A DNA stretch of 64,000 bases from Parapontixanthobacter sp963736595 (GCA_963736595.1 CAVTPG010000005.1:1-64000), one strand, 5' to 3'. Shown: positions 8,224 to 18,478, numbered from the stretch's first letter. Notes: generated by a model from the sequence alone, not told the origin. Program-made: numbers and translations.

Positions 8224-9005
8224 CCAGCCAAGCGGTTGGTTTTGCGCCATTTTCGCCAAATCGCAAAGATCTTCGGTCCCTGCACAAGATAGCGTCGCCA
8301 CAAACGGGTCGGCTCGCTTAAAAGTCTGAAAAGCCACTCTGATTTCACCGCTTGCATCCATTCCGGCGCGCGTTTTTTGGCGCCGACCATAAATTCCAGC
8401 GATGCCCCGATACAAAGCGCCACGCCGCGCGCTTTTCCGCGCTGTTTGATGAGGTCGCACACGATCTCGCTTTGCGGAGAGCCGATGGCAAAAAGGAATA
8501 TCGTAGCATCGCTTTGCTCAACGAATTCAGCAATTTGCACTTGTGCATCGATGTTTTTCGCAACGCCCATTGGGGGAATATTCTGCCGCCAGATGATCGC
8601 CGGATAGGTTTGTTCGAGAGCTGCTTTCAAATCCGCATCGCCGCCGATGATGGCAATTTTCGCGCCCTCACCTGCACCCTCACCTGCGCTATTGCCCGCC
8701 ATGTTCCGCACTAGCCGATCGGTTAGATCGCTGCCAGTGACGAGCGGTAGATCGACATCGGAAGCTTTTGATAAGCCTTGCAAAATCTGGCTGTCACATA
8801 CGCAGATATCGGCGTCGCGATAGATGCGCCACAGTGGGTCGTCCTCAGCCAAGCCATGCAGTCTGACCATGTGATCGACATTCGGCGTCACAACGAAAGC
8901 AAAGCCATCCGATTTCGCAAACTTCTCAATCTTTATAAGGGTTTGCGACTGGTCAAGCGGATCGAATCCAAGTCCGAGGAATTGCTGGCGCGTTGGTAAG
9001 TTCAT
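8220..9005 (-). CDS. WecG/TagA/CpsF-family glycosyltransferase
   Basis: 261 aa. It starts with GLGFDPLDQS and has VVTPNVDHMVRLHG, the TPNxD signature of the family, with the catalytic Asp in that loop, then DSQILQ, RVxGSDL-like TGSDLTDRL and IGSPQSEI. The family adds N-acetylmannosaminuronic acid or a related sugar to a polyprenyl-diphosphate sugar, the second step of many glycan pathways. It lies 4 bases downstream of the TPR gene on the same strand. Confidence 0.9.
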   Translation of the reverse strand: MNLPTRQQFLGLGFDPLDQSQTLIKIEKFAKSDGFAFVVTPNVDHMVRLHGLAEDDPLWRIYRDADICVCDSQILQGLSKASDVDLPLVTGSDLTDRLVRNMAGNSAGEGAGEGAKIAIIGGDADLKAALEQTYPAIIWRQNIPPMGVAKNIDAQVQIAEFVEQSDATIFLFAIGSPQSEIVCDLIKQRGKARGVALCIGASLEFMVGAKKRAPEWMQAVKSEWLFRLLSEPTRLWRRYLVQGPKIFAIWRKWRKTNRLAG

Positions 9006-9009
9006 TGCC

Positions 9010-10623
9010 TTACCGAGTTACGAACCGGCCAAACAGACCGTTTGGCTGCAACTGACCTGTCGGCAAATCGATGCCATAGCGATCCGAAACTGCCGCATAT
9101 CCGGCCCTTGCCTCACGTTCGCATCCCGCTCCGACTTTGGCGCATAGCTCGCCATAATAGGCCCAGCCGCGCTGCGAAGATGGTGTGTCACGCGTGTAGC
9201 GCCGCAGGATTGCAACGGCAGATCGGCCCTCTTCGCCCGCTATCAACCAGTCGGCATAGGTGCGCGCCACGGTGAAATTCTGTGGATGGTTAGAGACTGC
9301 CTGCCCCAGTACGCGCCGCGCGGCAGCCGGGCGCTCCCATGCGTCATATGCCTTGGCCGCTGCAAAATAGCCGCCGATGTCTTGCGGACATTCCGCGCTC
9401 GCCTGCTGCCCCGCCTTAACCGCATTTTCGGCATTGTTCTTGCCCAGCAAAGCTATGCTCTTGCCGATCAGTGCGTCGCAATTGGTTGCATCCCCGGCCA
9501 GCACACTATTCGCGGCTTTCACCGCCGGATCAAGCTGACCTTCCAGCGCTTGCAATCTGCTCGACAGACCCGATTGCAACGCCCCATCAAGCCCTTTGAT
9601 CAAGGCGCTTGCTGCTGGCAGATTGTCCGAGGACAGCAAATAGCGGCTCAAAATGGTTAGGACATCGCGTGTGCTTTCCTGTGCGATTCTTTGCCATTGA
9701 GCCGCGCTTAGCGTGTCGCTGCCATACTCATCGAGGATTTTCACCGCCTCGATCGCATTGTCAGGCAGCACGTCGTCTTTGGACAAAGCCGCCGTCAGAT
9801 ATTCCGCCGCGTCTTCTGTCTGACCGCGGCGATAGTAAAAATTTGCCTCGTCCAAACGCAGCCCGACATCCTGCGGGCGCATTCCTTTCAACCGCAAAAA
9901 TTCAGCCGCCATCCGGTCGGCATCGCGTGCTTCGCGAAAGATTTCGAGCCGCGTCAAAGCGATGGTTTCCGATGGCGCAATGCCGCCGTTGATGGCTTCG
10001 GGCTCTCCTGGTAAGGCAACTTGCGCCAAGGCTCCCGCCGTTTCGCCATCCAGAAACAGCGCCCGCGCCTTCAGGATACGCGCATTCTCATTCATCTGCT
10101 CGGTCGCCGCCAGCCTATCGGCATATTCGATAGCGTCGCCATATTTCCGTCGGACAAGTTCATGCAGCCCGCGAACCAGCAGCGCATTGGGTTGGTTAGG
10201 CGATATGGATAAAATGCGGTCGGTCGCATCAAGCGACTGGTCGAGATTGCCAGTGGACAGCCCCAGCTGCGACACGCCCTGCAATGCTTCGGAATTGACC
10301 GGATCGAGCGACAAAGCGGCAAAGTATGCGTCATAAGCGCCCTGTGTCGATTCGGCAGCCAGTTCGATGCGTCCGCGCAACAGTTGCAATTCCACAACAT
10401 CATCGCGCGCGGATATGGCCGACCGGATCGCTTGCTGAGCGGCTGGAATGTTGCCACTTTGCAAATGAGATTGCGCTAACGCGCCGTATTCCGCCGCTTC
10501 TTCGCGGCGATCCGAACACGCGGAAACGGCCAGACACCCGGCCAGTAATGGCACAAAACACCATCGCAGCGAATGCTTTCTGAAGTTAATTAATTGGATT
10601 GCAATCATCTTATGTCTTATCAT
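9010..10623 (-). CDS. TPR-repeat lipoprotein of the polysaccharide/PEP-CTERM locus
   Basis: 537 aa. Lipobox LAVSAC ends the signal peptide, so it is probably an outer- or inner-membrane lipoprotein. The rest is almost all helical TPR repeats (for example YGALAQSHLQSGNIPAAQQA, SISPNQPNALLVRGLHELV). Its place fits the TPR lipoproteins of PEP-CTERM loci (PrsT), but it is much shorter than those. An ATG at 10608 is an equally possible start. Neither has a clear RBS. It is divergent from the export gene at 10670. Confidence 0.8.
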   Translation of the reverse strand: MIRHKMIAIQLINFRKHSLRWCFVPLLAGCLAVSACSDRREEAAEYGALAQSHLQSGNIPAAQQAIRSAISARDDVVELQLLRGRIELAAESTQGAYDAYFAALSLDPVNSEALQGVSQLGLSTGNLDQSLDATDRILSISPNQPNALLVRGLHELVRRKYGDAIEYADRLAATEQMNENARILKARALFLDGETAGALAQVALPGEPEAINGGIAPSETIALTRLEIFREARDADRMAAEFLRLKGMRPQDVGLRLDEANFYYRRGQTEDAAEYLTAALSKDDVLPDNAIEAVKILDEYGSDTLSAAQWQRIAQESTRDVLTILSRYLLSSDNLPAASALIKGLDGALQSGLSSRLQALEGQLDPAVKAANSVLAGDATNCDALIGKSIALLGKNNAENAVKAGQQASAECPQDIGGYFAAAKAYDAWERPAAARRVLGQAVSNHPQNFTVARTYADWLIAGEEGRSAVAILRRYTRDTPSSQRGWAYYGELCAKVGAGCEREARAGYAAVSDRYGIDLPTGQLQPNGLFGRFVTR

Positions 10624-10669
10624 GCCCGCATTATCTGGGAAAAGCCCATCTACGGGCAGGGGTTATGTA

Positions 10670-11284
10670 ATGCACCTTTGGACTAAAAGAATGATTTTTG
10701 CGTTGACGGCCATGTTTATGGCTGTGGGCGGTGTTGTTATGCCAGCACACGCGCAGGAAGCCGATGCTTCCGGCCAATCGACCGCATACCGCATAAATCC
10801 CGGCGATATGCTGGAAATCTATGTCTGGGGCGAAGAGCGTTTGCAACGCGCCGTCACGGTACTGCCCGATGGAACGATCGCATTTCCGCTGGTCGGACAG
10901 TTGAATGTCGCAGGACTGTTGCCGAGCGAGCTGGAAGACCGTGTGCGTGATGGCCTTCGCGAGCAATATCGCGGCGAAGTTCCGCAGGTCACAATCTCGG
11001 TTTCTCCGACAGGTATGCAATTCTCTATCATCGGGCGAGTCGGTTCTCCCGGTAGTTTCCAGCCCGGTCGATACGTCAATGCACTGGAAGCCTTGAGCCT
11101 GGCCGGTGGTCCCAATGAATTTGCCGATCTCAACAATATCGTCATCATTCGTAAGGTAGGGGATCAGCTTCGCACAATCCGTGTGCGGATGGCAGGTTTG
11201 CTGAAAGGCAATATCAGCCAAAGTGATATTTCCAATGCGAACCTCGTCAGGATCGAAAGCGGCGATACGGTGATTGTGCCATGA
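10670..11284 (+). CDS. Polysaccharide export outer-membrane protein (Wza/GumB type)
   Basis: 204 aa. The ATG at 10670 is preceded by GCAGGGG at 7 bases and gives a clean signal peptide ending AHA-QE; the frame extends upstream but without an RBS. YRINPGDMLEIYVWGEERLQ is the poly-export domain start, followed by a SLBB domain with IIGRVGSPGSF. It forms the periplasmic/outer-membrane export channel for polysaccharide. Its stop overlaps the next start (ATGA). Confidence 0.92.
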   Translation: MHLWTKRMIFALTAMFMAVGGVVMPAHAQEADASGQSTAYRINPGDMLEIYVWGEERLQRAVTVLPDGTIAFPLVGQLNVAGLLPSELEDRVRDGLREQYRGEVPQVTISVSPTGMQFSIIGRVGSPGSFQPGRYVNALEALSLAGGPNEFADLNNIVIIRKVGDQLRTIRVRMAGLLKGNISQSDISNANLVRIESGDTVIVP

Positions 11285-12534
11285 CCCATTCCAACTTCCA
11301 TCTGCCAAAGCGTTATCTAACGCGCTGTCTACTGGCGAGTGTTGCTGGCGCGGCACTGCTGCCTGCGGCGGCTTTGGCCGACACCCGCGCGCAAGTTCGC
11401 GTTTCGGCTGGTGCCGGAGCGCAGACCAACGCTTTCCTGTTCGCCGATGAGCAGGATACCGGCACGCTTAGCGGGACGATCGAGGTTGAGCCGACGATAT
11501 ACTTTGAAGACGAGCGCACGACGTTTCGCGTCGCCGGCAGCTTTCTTTACGAGCAGTTCGACAATGATTTCGGCGGGCAGGATTCCTATGGCCTGTCCGG
11601 CAATGGCAACACGCGGATCGACGAGCGCACCAGTTTAAACGCTGGCGTCAGCTTCCGGTCGAGCCGCACACGCGCGCAGGATTTCATCACCAACGGATTT
11701 TCCGCTTTGGATGATCTGGAAGTCAATGAATTTCCGGATACCGAGTTTGTCGATCCGACGCTGGCTGGCTTGCGAGCGCGTAGCGAATCCGTACGCGCCA
11801 ATGCCGGGATCCAGCATATTTTATCGCCGCGCGATACGCTTGCGTTCGGTATCAATGCTTCGCAGAGCCGCACGGGTTTTCTTGGCGGTTCGGACTTTCG
11901 TGAAGCGGGTGCCGTTTTCGGCTGGGCGCACCGGTTAAGTCCGCGAACTTCGCTACAGGCCAATGTGAGCGCTGCTACCGTGGATCAGCTTGATCGTTCG
12001 GTTGGCGATGGCTCGTACATTACGCCGCTGATCGGTGTTACTCAGCAGCTGTCTTCGACCATGAGCCTGTCGCTTCAAGTCGGCGCCACATTCTCCTCGA
12101 TCGTGATACCGGGCGGTGACAAGCAAAACGATACCAGCCTTGCGGCCAACGCCTCGCTTTGCAATCGCGGTCAGCGATCGACATTCTGCCTGAATGGTGG
12201 ACGTGACGCGCAACCAACGAATTTCGGTGGCATCCGCACAACTTCTACCGTCGGCGCTACTTACAGCACATCGTTTTACGAGCGCGATAATTTTTCGGTA
12301 AGCGCGCGGTACGGCCGCGCCAGCCGCATTGGTGATTTCGAATTCAATCCCGGAGCCGCTGAAGACAGCGAGATTTACGGCGTCAGCGCACGTTACCGCA
12401 CATTCCTGGGCGATCGTTTGTCAGCTTTTGTAAGCGGAGGTTATTCCGACACAAGTTCAGACTTTGACATCGAGCGAAGCCCTAACATCCAAGTGCAACT
12501 TGGCTTAAGCTACACATTCGGAGAATTGTTTTGA
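11281..12534 (+). CDS. Outer-membrane beta-barrel protein of the export operon
   Basis: 417 aa with a signal peptide ending ALA-DT. The remainder alternates in short beta strands, and ends in a typical barrel strand QVQLGLSYTFGELF with a C-terminal Phe. Proteins of this type sit between the Wza-like and Wzz-like genes in sphingomonad and PEP-CTERM loci and probably form a porin for the polysaccharide. It overlaps both neighbours by 4 bases. The exact substrate is unknown. Confidence 0.8.
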   Translation: MTHSNFHLPKRYLTRCLLASVAGAALLPAAALADTRAQVRVSAGAGAQTNAFLFADEQDTGTLSGTIEVEPTIYFEDERTTFRVAGSFLYEQFDNDFGGQDSYGLSGNGNTRIDERTSLNAGVSFRSSRTRAQDFITNGFSALDDLEVNEFPDTEFVDPTLAGLRARSESVRANAGIQHILSPRDTLAFGINASQSRTGFLGGSDFREAGAVFGWAHRLSPRTSLQANVSAATVDQLDRSVGDGSYITPLIGVTQQLSSTMSLSLQVGATFSSIVIPGGDKQNDTSLAANASLCNRGQRSTFCLNGGRDAQPTNFGGIRTTSTVGATYSTSFYERDNFSVSARYGRASRIGDFEFNPGAAEDSEIYGVSARYRTFLGDRLSAFVSGGYSDTSSDFDIERSPNIQVQLGLSYTFGELF

Positions 12535-13982
12535 GCAGTATGCCGATGGACGAAGAAGCGACTGGTCCCGGGATCGGCAGCTTCTTTGCGACAATTCCCA
12601 CGGTTTTGTGGGAGCGCAAATGGTGGATTATCGTCCCTGCGATCCTTGGGGTGATTGCTGCTGTGGCCGCGACTTTGCTTATCAAGCCAATTTACCAATC
12701 CTCCGCTTTGATGATCGTGCAATCGCCGCAGGTCCAAGGCAAAGTCTTTTCCGATCTCGACAATGAAGTCGTGGACCGGCGCATCGCGCGGATTCGCGAG
12801 GAAGTTATCAGCCGCCCTAATCTGGTGTCATTGATTGAACGCCATCGGCTTTATACCAAAGATCGCGAATCCAAGCCGCTATCAGCCGTGATCAGCGAAA
12901 TGCGTGAGAATATTACGCTGGTGCCGACAACAGCGCAGGTAGCCGGATCGCGCGGTGCAGAGCAAACGATCGCCTATCGCTTGGGCTTTTTCTATTCCGA
13001 GGCAATGCCGGCACAAGCAGTTACGCAAGATTTGATGGATACGATCCTTGAACTGGATGCAACTGGCAATGTCGAGCAGGCAACCAACACAGTTCAGTTT
13101 TTGGAAGATCAGGCAGCTGAACTGGAGCAGCGGGTTAATATCGTCCAGAATGAAATCGCGGCTGTCAGTATGCGCAATGGCGGCGTGCTGGCCAATGGCG
13201 GCGGGTCGATCATCGGCGGAAATGGCGGCAGCTATGATGTGCAAATTGCATCGCTACAGCGGGACAATGCTACATTAACCTTGCAGCGCAACCGCGCGCT
13301 ATCTTCGGATCAACGCGATCCCGGCGTGCTGGCAGCGGAAGCTGGGCTGGCCAATGCACGGGCTGTATTTACCGAAAGCCACCCCGATGTCGTGCTGGCC
13401 AAGCAACGTCTTGCCGAAGCGCGCGAACTGGCAAAACAGAATGTCCAGAATTTGCCGTTTGAGTCCATCGATCAGCAGATATCCTTCAACAATCGCCAGA
13501 TTGGTTCGCTTCAGGCTGCCAAGCAACGCGAGCAAGCGCAAATCAATGCTCGGCTTGCCGCGCAATCACGTGCGCCTCTAGTCCAGCAGGAGATCTCCAA
13601 TCTTCAGCAAAATCTTGCCGGGCTGAACGGGCAGTATCAGAATGTTCAGGAGCGGCTGACGGCGGCACGGGCAGGCGTGAAAGCCGAAGACGAGCAGATT
13701 GCCGAACGGCTTACGCTGGTCGAAGCACCGATCGTCCCGGACTCCCCGATCTGGCCCAATCGAATTCTGATCTTCGCATTATGCGTAGGTGGCGGTCTGG
13801 CTGTCGGCGCAGTGCTTGCTCTAGCGATCGAATTTATGTTTCGCCCCATCCGCGACCCCGACACTTTGGCTGGTATTACCGGACAAAATCCGATGGCCGT
13901 CGTGCCTGTGCTTGAAAAGCGCCGCAGTAACAAACCGTCAGGGTTCAGGCGGCTCATACCCGGCTTTGCCGGACGACGATAA
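12531..13982 (+). CDS. Chain-length determinant (Wzz/GumC family)
   Basis: 483 aa. N-terminal Wzz domain with one membrane helix (WIIVPAILGVIAAVAATLLI), a long periplasmic coiled-coil (about 180-390), a second membrane helix (ILIFALCVGGGLAVGAVLAL) and a short cytoplasmic tail. It sets polysaccharide length and couples the synthase to export. The start is a TTG at 12531: GGAG lies 7 bases before it, whereas the in-frame ATG at 12540 would be 16 bases away. It is a split-type system: the kinase domain is the next gene. Confidence 0.92.
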   Translation: MSSMPMDEEATGPGIGSFFATIPTVLWERKWWIIVPAILGVIAAVAATLLIKPIYQSSALMIVQSPQVQGKVFSDLDNEVVDRRIARIREEVISRPNLVSLIERHRLYTKDRESKPLSAVISEMRENITLVPTTAQVAGSRGAEQTIAYRLGFFYSEAMPAQAVTQDLMDTILELDATGNVEQATNTVQFLEDQAAELEQRVNIVQNEIAAVSMRNGGVLANGGGSIIGGNGGSYDVQIASLQRDNATLTLQRNRALSSDQRDPGVLAAEAGLANARAVFTESHPDVVLAKQRLAEARELAKQNVQNLPFESIDQQISFNNRQIGSLQAAKQREQAQINARLAAQSRAPLVQQEISNLQQNLAGLNGQYQNVQERLTAARAGVKAEDEQIAERLTLVEAPIVPDSPIWPNRILIFALCVGGGLAVGAVLALAIEFMFRPIRDPDTLAGITGQNPMAVVPVLEKRRSNKPSGFRRLIPGFAGRR

Positions 13983-13997
13983 GAAGGCAGTTAGACC

Positions 13998-14777
13998 ATG
14001 GCCGAGGCCGATCCGATGACTCCATCGCGCAGCTCACATATCGATTTTGCATCCCTTCCGGTGTTTACGCCTGATGCTGCTGTGCTTGAGGAAAGCAAGA
14101 TTGTCAGCCTGGACAGTCGGGATATCAGATCTCGTCCGTTCAATCTGATGCGCACCAAATTCACGAAGCAGCTCGACGCGCATAATATAAGCATGATCGG
14201 CATAACCTCGCCTGCTCCGACGGCGGGCAAGTCGTGTCTGTCGCTGAATTTGGCTGGGGCCATTGCACGGTTGAACGATGTGCCGGTTTTGCTGGTCGAT
14301 CTCGATTTGCGCCGCGGATCGGTCGCTGAGAACCTTGGGATGGACGTCCAAGAGGGCCTCGAAACTTTTCTGGACGGAAAGATCCAGGACATCAGCGACA
14401 TTGCCGTTCGCATCGATGATCTGCCTTTGGCGGTCTTGCCGACCAAAGCCATCGACGGCGATTCCAGCAGTCTGCTTGCCGGAAAGCACTACGACAATTT
14501 GATAAAGCAGCTAAAAAACCAGGCGCGCGATACGATTATTCTGGTCGATCTGCCGCCGGTCTTTGCCAATGACGATGCGATGCTGACGATGGAATCGCTC
14601 GATGCCTATCTGATGGTCGTTCACAGCGGCAAGACAACCGAGCGCCAGTTGCGCGACAGTATGGAAATGCTTCGCCCGGCGCCGTGTGTCGGCACGGTCT
14701 TAAACCAGTATAAGGGCGGCGCCGCGGACAGTTACGGGTACAGCAATTCGAGTATGTATAACCGTTATTACGACTAA
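13998..14777 (+). CDS. BY-kinase-like P-loop ATPase (CpsD/CapB type)
   Basis: 259 aa. P-loop motif SPAPTAGKSCLSLN, Walker A' VLLVDLDLRRGS and Walker B ILVDLPP are present. The tail SYGYSNSSMYNRYYD has five Tyr residues, like the autophosphorylated tyrosine cluster of bacterial tyrosine kinases. It lies 15 bases after the Wzz gene and should partner it at the membrane. The P-loop has Thr-Ala in place of the usual Gly-Glu (SPxPGEGKS). Kinase activity is inferred from the family and context. Confidence 0.88.
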   Translation: MAEADPMTPSRSSHIDFASLPVFTPDAAVLEESKIVSLDSRDIRSRPFNLMRTKFTKQLDAHNISMIGITSPAPTAGKSCLSLNLAGAIARLNDVPVLLVDLDLRRGSVAENLGMDVQEGLETFLDGKIQDISDIAVRIDDLPLAVLPTKAIDGDSSSLLAGKHYDNLIKQLKNQARDTIILVDLPPVFANDDAMLTMESLDAYLMVVHSGKTTERQLRDSMEMLRPAPCVGTVLNQYKGGAADSYGYSNSSMYNRYYD

Positions 14778-14779
14778 AT

Positions 14780-15966
14780 TCAGCGTTTGATCTTTATCGT
14801 CTGGCCTGATTGGAACAGTTCGATCAAAGGTTGGGCGGCCAGCGTAATGTCGAATTCCTGTTCGATGCGCTGACGAGCCGCATTACCCAGCTGTGCGGCA
14901 AGTGATGGGTCATCGATCAGGCGCTGCATTTGCCGCTCCAGATCAGCCCAATTACCCACTTCAAATAGCAAGCCTGTCTCCCCGCTATCGATCAGCTCAG
15001 GGATACCGGCAACAGTGGCGGCAATTGCCGGCTTTCCCGCCGCCATCGCTTCCATCAAAACGACCGGCAGCCCTTCCATCAGGCTAGGCAGAACAAACGC
15101 GTCGGCCTTTGCGATCTCGGCCAATGTTTGCGTTTCCGGCAGCGCCCCCAGCAATGTGAACCTGTCCGACAGACCCTGTTCGACAAGTTCCCGCTCGACT
15201 TCCGCGCGCATGGGCCCATCGCCCACGATTGTGACATGGATATCGACGCCTTTGGCTTTCATTGCGCAACAGCTTGCAGCAGCCCCGAATAACCCTTCTC
15301 CGCAGAGACACGGCCAACCGTGCAAAAACGCGCAACGCAGTCTGTGCCAGAAATGGGTTTTGGCGGCAGATTAACGCCGCATCGTACGATGTGATATTTG
15401 TGCCAGATTTCAGGTGACGTAATTCGCATGGCCTGCGCCTGCATGAACCAGCTGGCACAAGCGACGAAGTCGGCACGCTCCAGCTTGTCGGCCAGCAATG
15501 CGCCTGCCGGATAGTCGGTCTCGGAAATGCCATGCAATGTGAGGCTCCACGGAATCGCATTCTGCCGCGCGGCCAGCATTCCAACCGTCGCACCGCTATT
15601 GGCAAAATGCGAATGCAGCCGCGTTGCGCGCGCTTCGTTGAGCATATCCGATAGCGCCAAGGCTTCGATAAAGTGGAACAGGCTCCAGATCCACCCACGC
15701 AATCCTGCTGTGCGGTGGCTTTGCGACAGGCCGAAGGTTCCAAAGCTGCGCAAAGGTGCGCGCAGAAAAGCACACATCGCGCGCCAGATCAGACGTAGCT
15801 TTGACTGCCCCAGGATCGAAGGCACGTCCTCGTCCCAGCTAATGTTGGCCGGACGCACCGAAAAAGGAGTTATGTCCAGACCCTCGGCCCGCAAAGCTGC
15901 GATTTCACGCCGGATGAACGTATGCGAAAGTGCGGGATACTCGCTGGTGAGATACGCGATTGTCAT
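14780..15966 (-). pseudogene. GT4 glycosyltransferase split by a one-base deletion
   Basis: Two frames together make one normal GT-B enzyme of about 395 aa. The first half (15966 to 15259) starts MTIAYLTSEYPALSHTFIRREI and ends at GRVSAEKGYSGLLQAVAQ; the second half (to 14780) resumes at MKAKGVDIHVTIVGDGPM and holds LPSLMEGLPVVLMEAMAAG, the donor-binding motif. One base is missing at about 15260 in CAATGA. The break creates an ATGA stop-start, so two half-proteins could still be made. A sequencing error is a good alternative explanation. Confidence 0.8.
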
Positions 15967-15969
15967 GGC

Positions 15970-16968
15970 TTACTTATAGCTTATCGCGTCGCGCTGTCGT
16001 GAGCCAATGCGATCGAACAGAAACGTCAGAAATCCGCGTGTCTCGGCAAATTTCGAGATCATCTCGAATAAGGACCGCTTCAGATTGAATGTGTTTCGCG
16101 GGCGCATGGACCAGAAGCGACGCAAGATCTGCAACGGATAGAGCGCCAGAACGGCAAGGCCCAACGGCCAGAAAATCAGTCCGGCAACAATCGCTATAAT
16201 CGGGATGACAAGGCCCCATTGCAGCGTACGGCGAAGCAGACCTTCAGCAGAGTTTGTGACAGCGTTATCACCGCCGTTGGCTCCTCGATACTTCTCATGA
16301 GCCTGAGCATAGCCGTAGCCTGCCCGAACATTGCGCCGCCACCATTGTGAAAAACGACTGATATCTGCGTCATGACGCGTCATGATTGCGTCGATCCGCT
16401 CGATCCTGTGACCTTGCCCGCGCAGTCTGCTGCACATTTCCGGCTCTTCATGGGCCGTCATTGCGGGATCATAGGCTCCGATGGAGCGCAAGGCCGAAAT
16501 CCGCATCATGGCATCGCCACCACAGGCAGCCGCTTCTCCGATCGGGGTATTCCACTCCGCATCGCACATCGCATTATAGAACGAGTGCTCGGGAAATTTT
16601 TCAACGCGCTGTCCGCAGACAACTGCCAGTCCATCATCCGATTCCAGCGCCTTCAGAGCCGTTTCGCACCAGCCCGCAACGATTTCACAATCGCCATCGA
16701 CGAATTGCACAAACGCAAGATCTGGCCAGCGTGCGATAAGGCGGTCCAAGCCCTCATTCCGGGCGCGCGCCGCAGTGAACGGGCGCGACAGATCGAGATC
16801 CACCACTTCGGCTCCGACTGATTTTGCGAACTCGGCGCTGCCATCGCTGGATGCACTATCGACATACACTATCGGCGCGTTTGCAGGCATCGATCGAAGG
16901 CACGCTTTCAAACGCTCGCCTTCATTGCGGCCAATGGTCACGAAGCCAAAGGTGGGATTATCCGGCAA
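15970..16968 (-). CDS. Glycosyltransferase family 2
   Basis: 332 aa. It has GFVTIGRNEGERLKACLRS, VYVDSASSDGS and QFVDGDCEI (DxD-like metal site), then MTAHEEPEM, and C-terminal hydrophobic segments (about 235-265). It should act at the membrane on the lipid-linked repeat. It starts 11 bases inside the end of the flippase gene, so the two are coupled on the minus strand. Confidence 0.88.
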   Translation of the reverse strand: MPDNPTFGFVTIGRNEGERLKACLRSMPANAPIVYVDSASSDGSAEFAKSVGAEVVDLDLSRPFTAARARNEGLDRLIARWPDLAFVQFVDGDCEIVAGWCETALKALESDDGLAVVCGQRVEKFPEHSFYNAMCDAEWNTPIGEAAACGGDAMMRISALRSIGAYDPAMTAHEEPEMCSRLRGQGHRIERIDAIMTRHDADISRFSQWWRRNVRAGYGYAQAHEKYRGANGGDNAVTNSAEGLLRRTLQWGLVIPIIAIVAGLIFWPLGLAVLALYPLQILRRFWSMRPRNTFNLKRSLFEMISKFAETRGFLTFLFDRIGSRQRDAISYK

Positions 16969-18358
16969 CGATCCGACCTCCTGCCGCGATCCATCCGTCG
17001 ATACCGCTCGTCAGCCCGACCAATCCGCTGATCTCACGGAAAAGCAAAGTCAAGGCAACCAGTCCCACTGTTGCCAGCAAATCCTGACGTATAAAAGACA
17101 GTTTTTCGCGGTACATACTCAATGACAAGACCACATAGCGAAACGCATCGGCCAGCGCGAACACGGCAATCGTCGCCAGCAATCCGTACTGGGTCAGCGC
17201 CGCGGGCACAGCCAAAATGACCATAACGATCTTCATGAAGTTGGCAAAAGTCATCGCAGATGGCTTGCCGATCCCCATCATCATGGCTTCCCCCATCGAA
17301 GCCAGAATGGCAAACCAAGACCCGACGAGCATGATGGGCAGAAACGTCGCAGCATCGATATAGCGGTCGTCATAGGCAAGGATGATAAACTGATCGGCGA
17401 TGGTGATACCAAAGGCCAACGCGGTCGCGATCAAACCCACCATTGCCACACGCAACGGGCGGATCATTTCTCGCAGTTTGGCTCCGCGTAAATCTGTCGC
17501 CGATATTTTGGGAAACACGATCATATTGGCGACACGCAAAAACAGTGTCGTCGTCGTTTCCGAGAACGTGCGCGCGATCGCATAGACACCAAGCAGCGCG
17601 AACGGGATCGCTTCGGCAAGATACAAGCGGTCGAAATTCATGGCGATGAAGAACACGAGTGAGTTCAGAAATATCCACTTTCCGAAGTGGAAAATCTGAC
17701 CAAAAGCCTCTCTCTCGAAGCGTAATTTGTGATCGCGCCAATCAATTAGAAAAAAGCTTACGATGGTCGAGAAAGTGGACGTAATAAGCAAAGCGCCAAT
17801 CAAGGCCCAGATAGTCGGCGAATACAGAGCGAGACTGATGTGGGTGACCATGCTGAACAGCGCCACGCCCATCTCGTAATATGCAATTTTCCGGACCGCC
17901 AAACCCTTTTGCAGCCGCGCTTTGGCAGGAGAACGAAAACCGCTAATGAGAAAAATTATTGCAGCAATCGGAAGCAGCGTCGCCAGCTGTGGCTCGTCAT
18001 ACACATCGGATAATGGCAATGTCGCAGCCAATGCCACACCGAACAATAAAGGGCCTCGGATGATTTGCATCGTCCAGGCAGTATGGTAAAAAACCGGCTC
18101 GTTTCCGCGCTTGTGATTAACGATGCTTTGGCCGATTCCGACATCGGAAATGAGTTCTGCACCTGTCCTTAATGTGTTGATCAAGAGCATCGTGCCCAAT
18201 AGCTCCGGGACGAGCAGCCAGGCCAAGATAACGTTGGTTATTAAGCGCAACATCTGTGAAATGGCAAAGCTGCCGGTTGACCAGCTCACTTTCTGAGCCA
18301 GTTCCATCCGTCCGCCAACAAGGCGTCTTATGGGATCGAAGATTGCGAGCGCGGCCAT
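16958..18358 (-). CDS. Wzx-like oligosaccharide flippase
   Basis: 466 aa with about 12 transmembrane segments spread over the whole length. The start resembles WSTGSFAISQMLRLITNVILAWLL, typical of the polysaccharide-transport (MOP) family. It should move the lipid-linked repeat unit to the periplasm. A second in-frame ATG at 18307 (MELAQKVS) would fit the family length and is possible. It follows the polymerase gene in the same direction. Confidence 0.88.
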   Translation of the reverse strand: MAALAIFDPIRRLVGGRMELAQKVSWSTGSFAISQMLRLITNVILAWLLVPELLGTMLLINTLRTGAELISDVGIGQSIVNHKRGNEPVFYHTAWTMQIIRGPLLFGVALAATLPLSDVYDEPQLATLLPIAAIIFLISGFRSPAKARLQKGLAVRKIAYYEMGVALFSMVTHISLALYSPTIWALIGALLITSTFSTIVSFFLIDWRDHKLRFEREAFGQIFHFGKWIFLNSLVFFIAMNFDRLYLAEAIPFALLGVYAIARTFSETTTTLFLRVANMIVFPKISATDLRGAKLREMIRPLRVAMVGLIATALAFGITIADQFIILAYDDRYIDAATFLPIMLVGSWFAILASMGEAMMMGIGKPSAMTFANFMKIVMVILAVPAALTQYGLLATIAVFALADAFRYVVLSLSMYREKLSFIRQDLLATVGLVALTLLFREISGLVGLTSGIDGWIAAGGRIVAG

Positions 18359-18478
18359 TTCAACTACCGCTTTACGTACGATATTTTGGAACGGACTGAC
18401 GCTGCCGGAACATCTTGGTCATGCATGCACGCGTTAGTAATGGCTGCCCGCGTCCTTGCCGCTTCTAAGCTCGTCATG

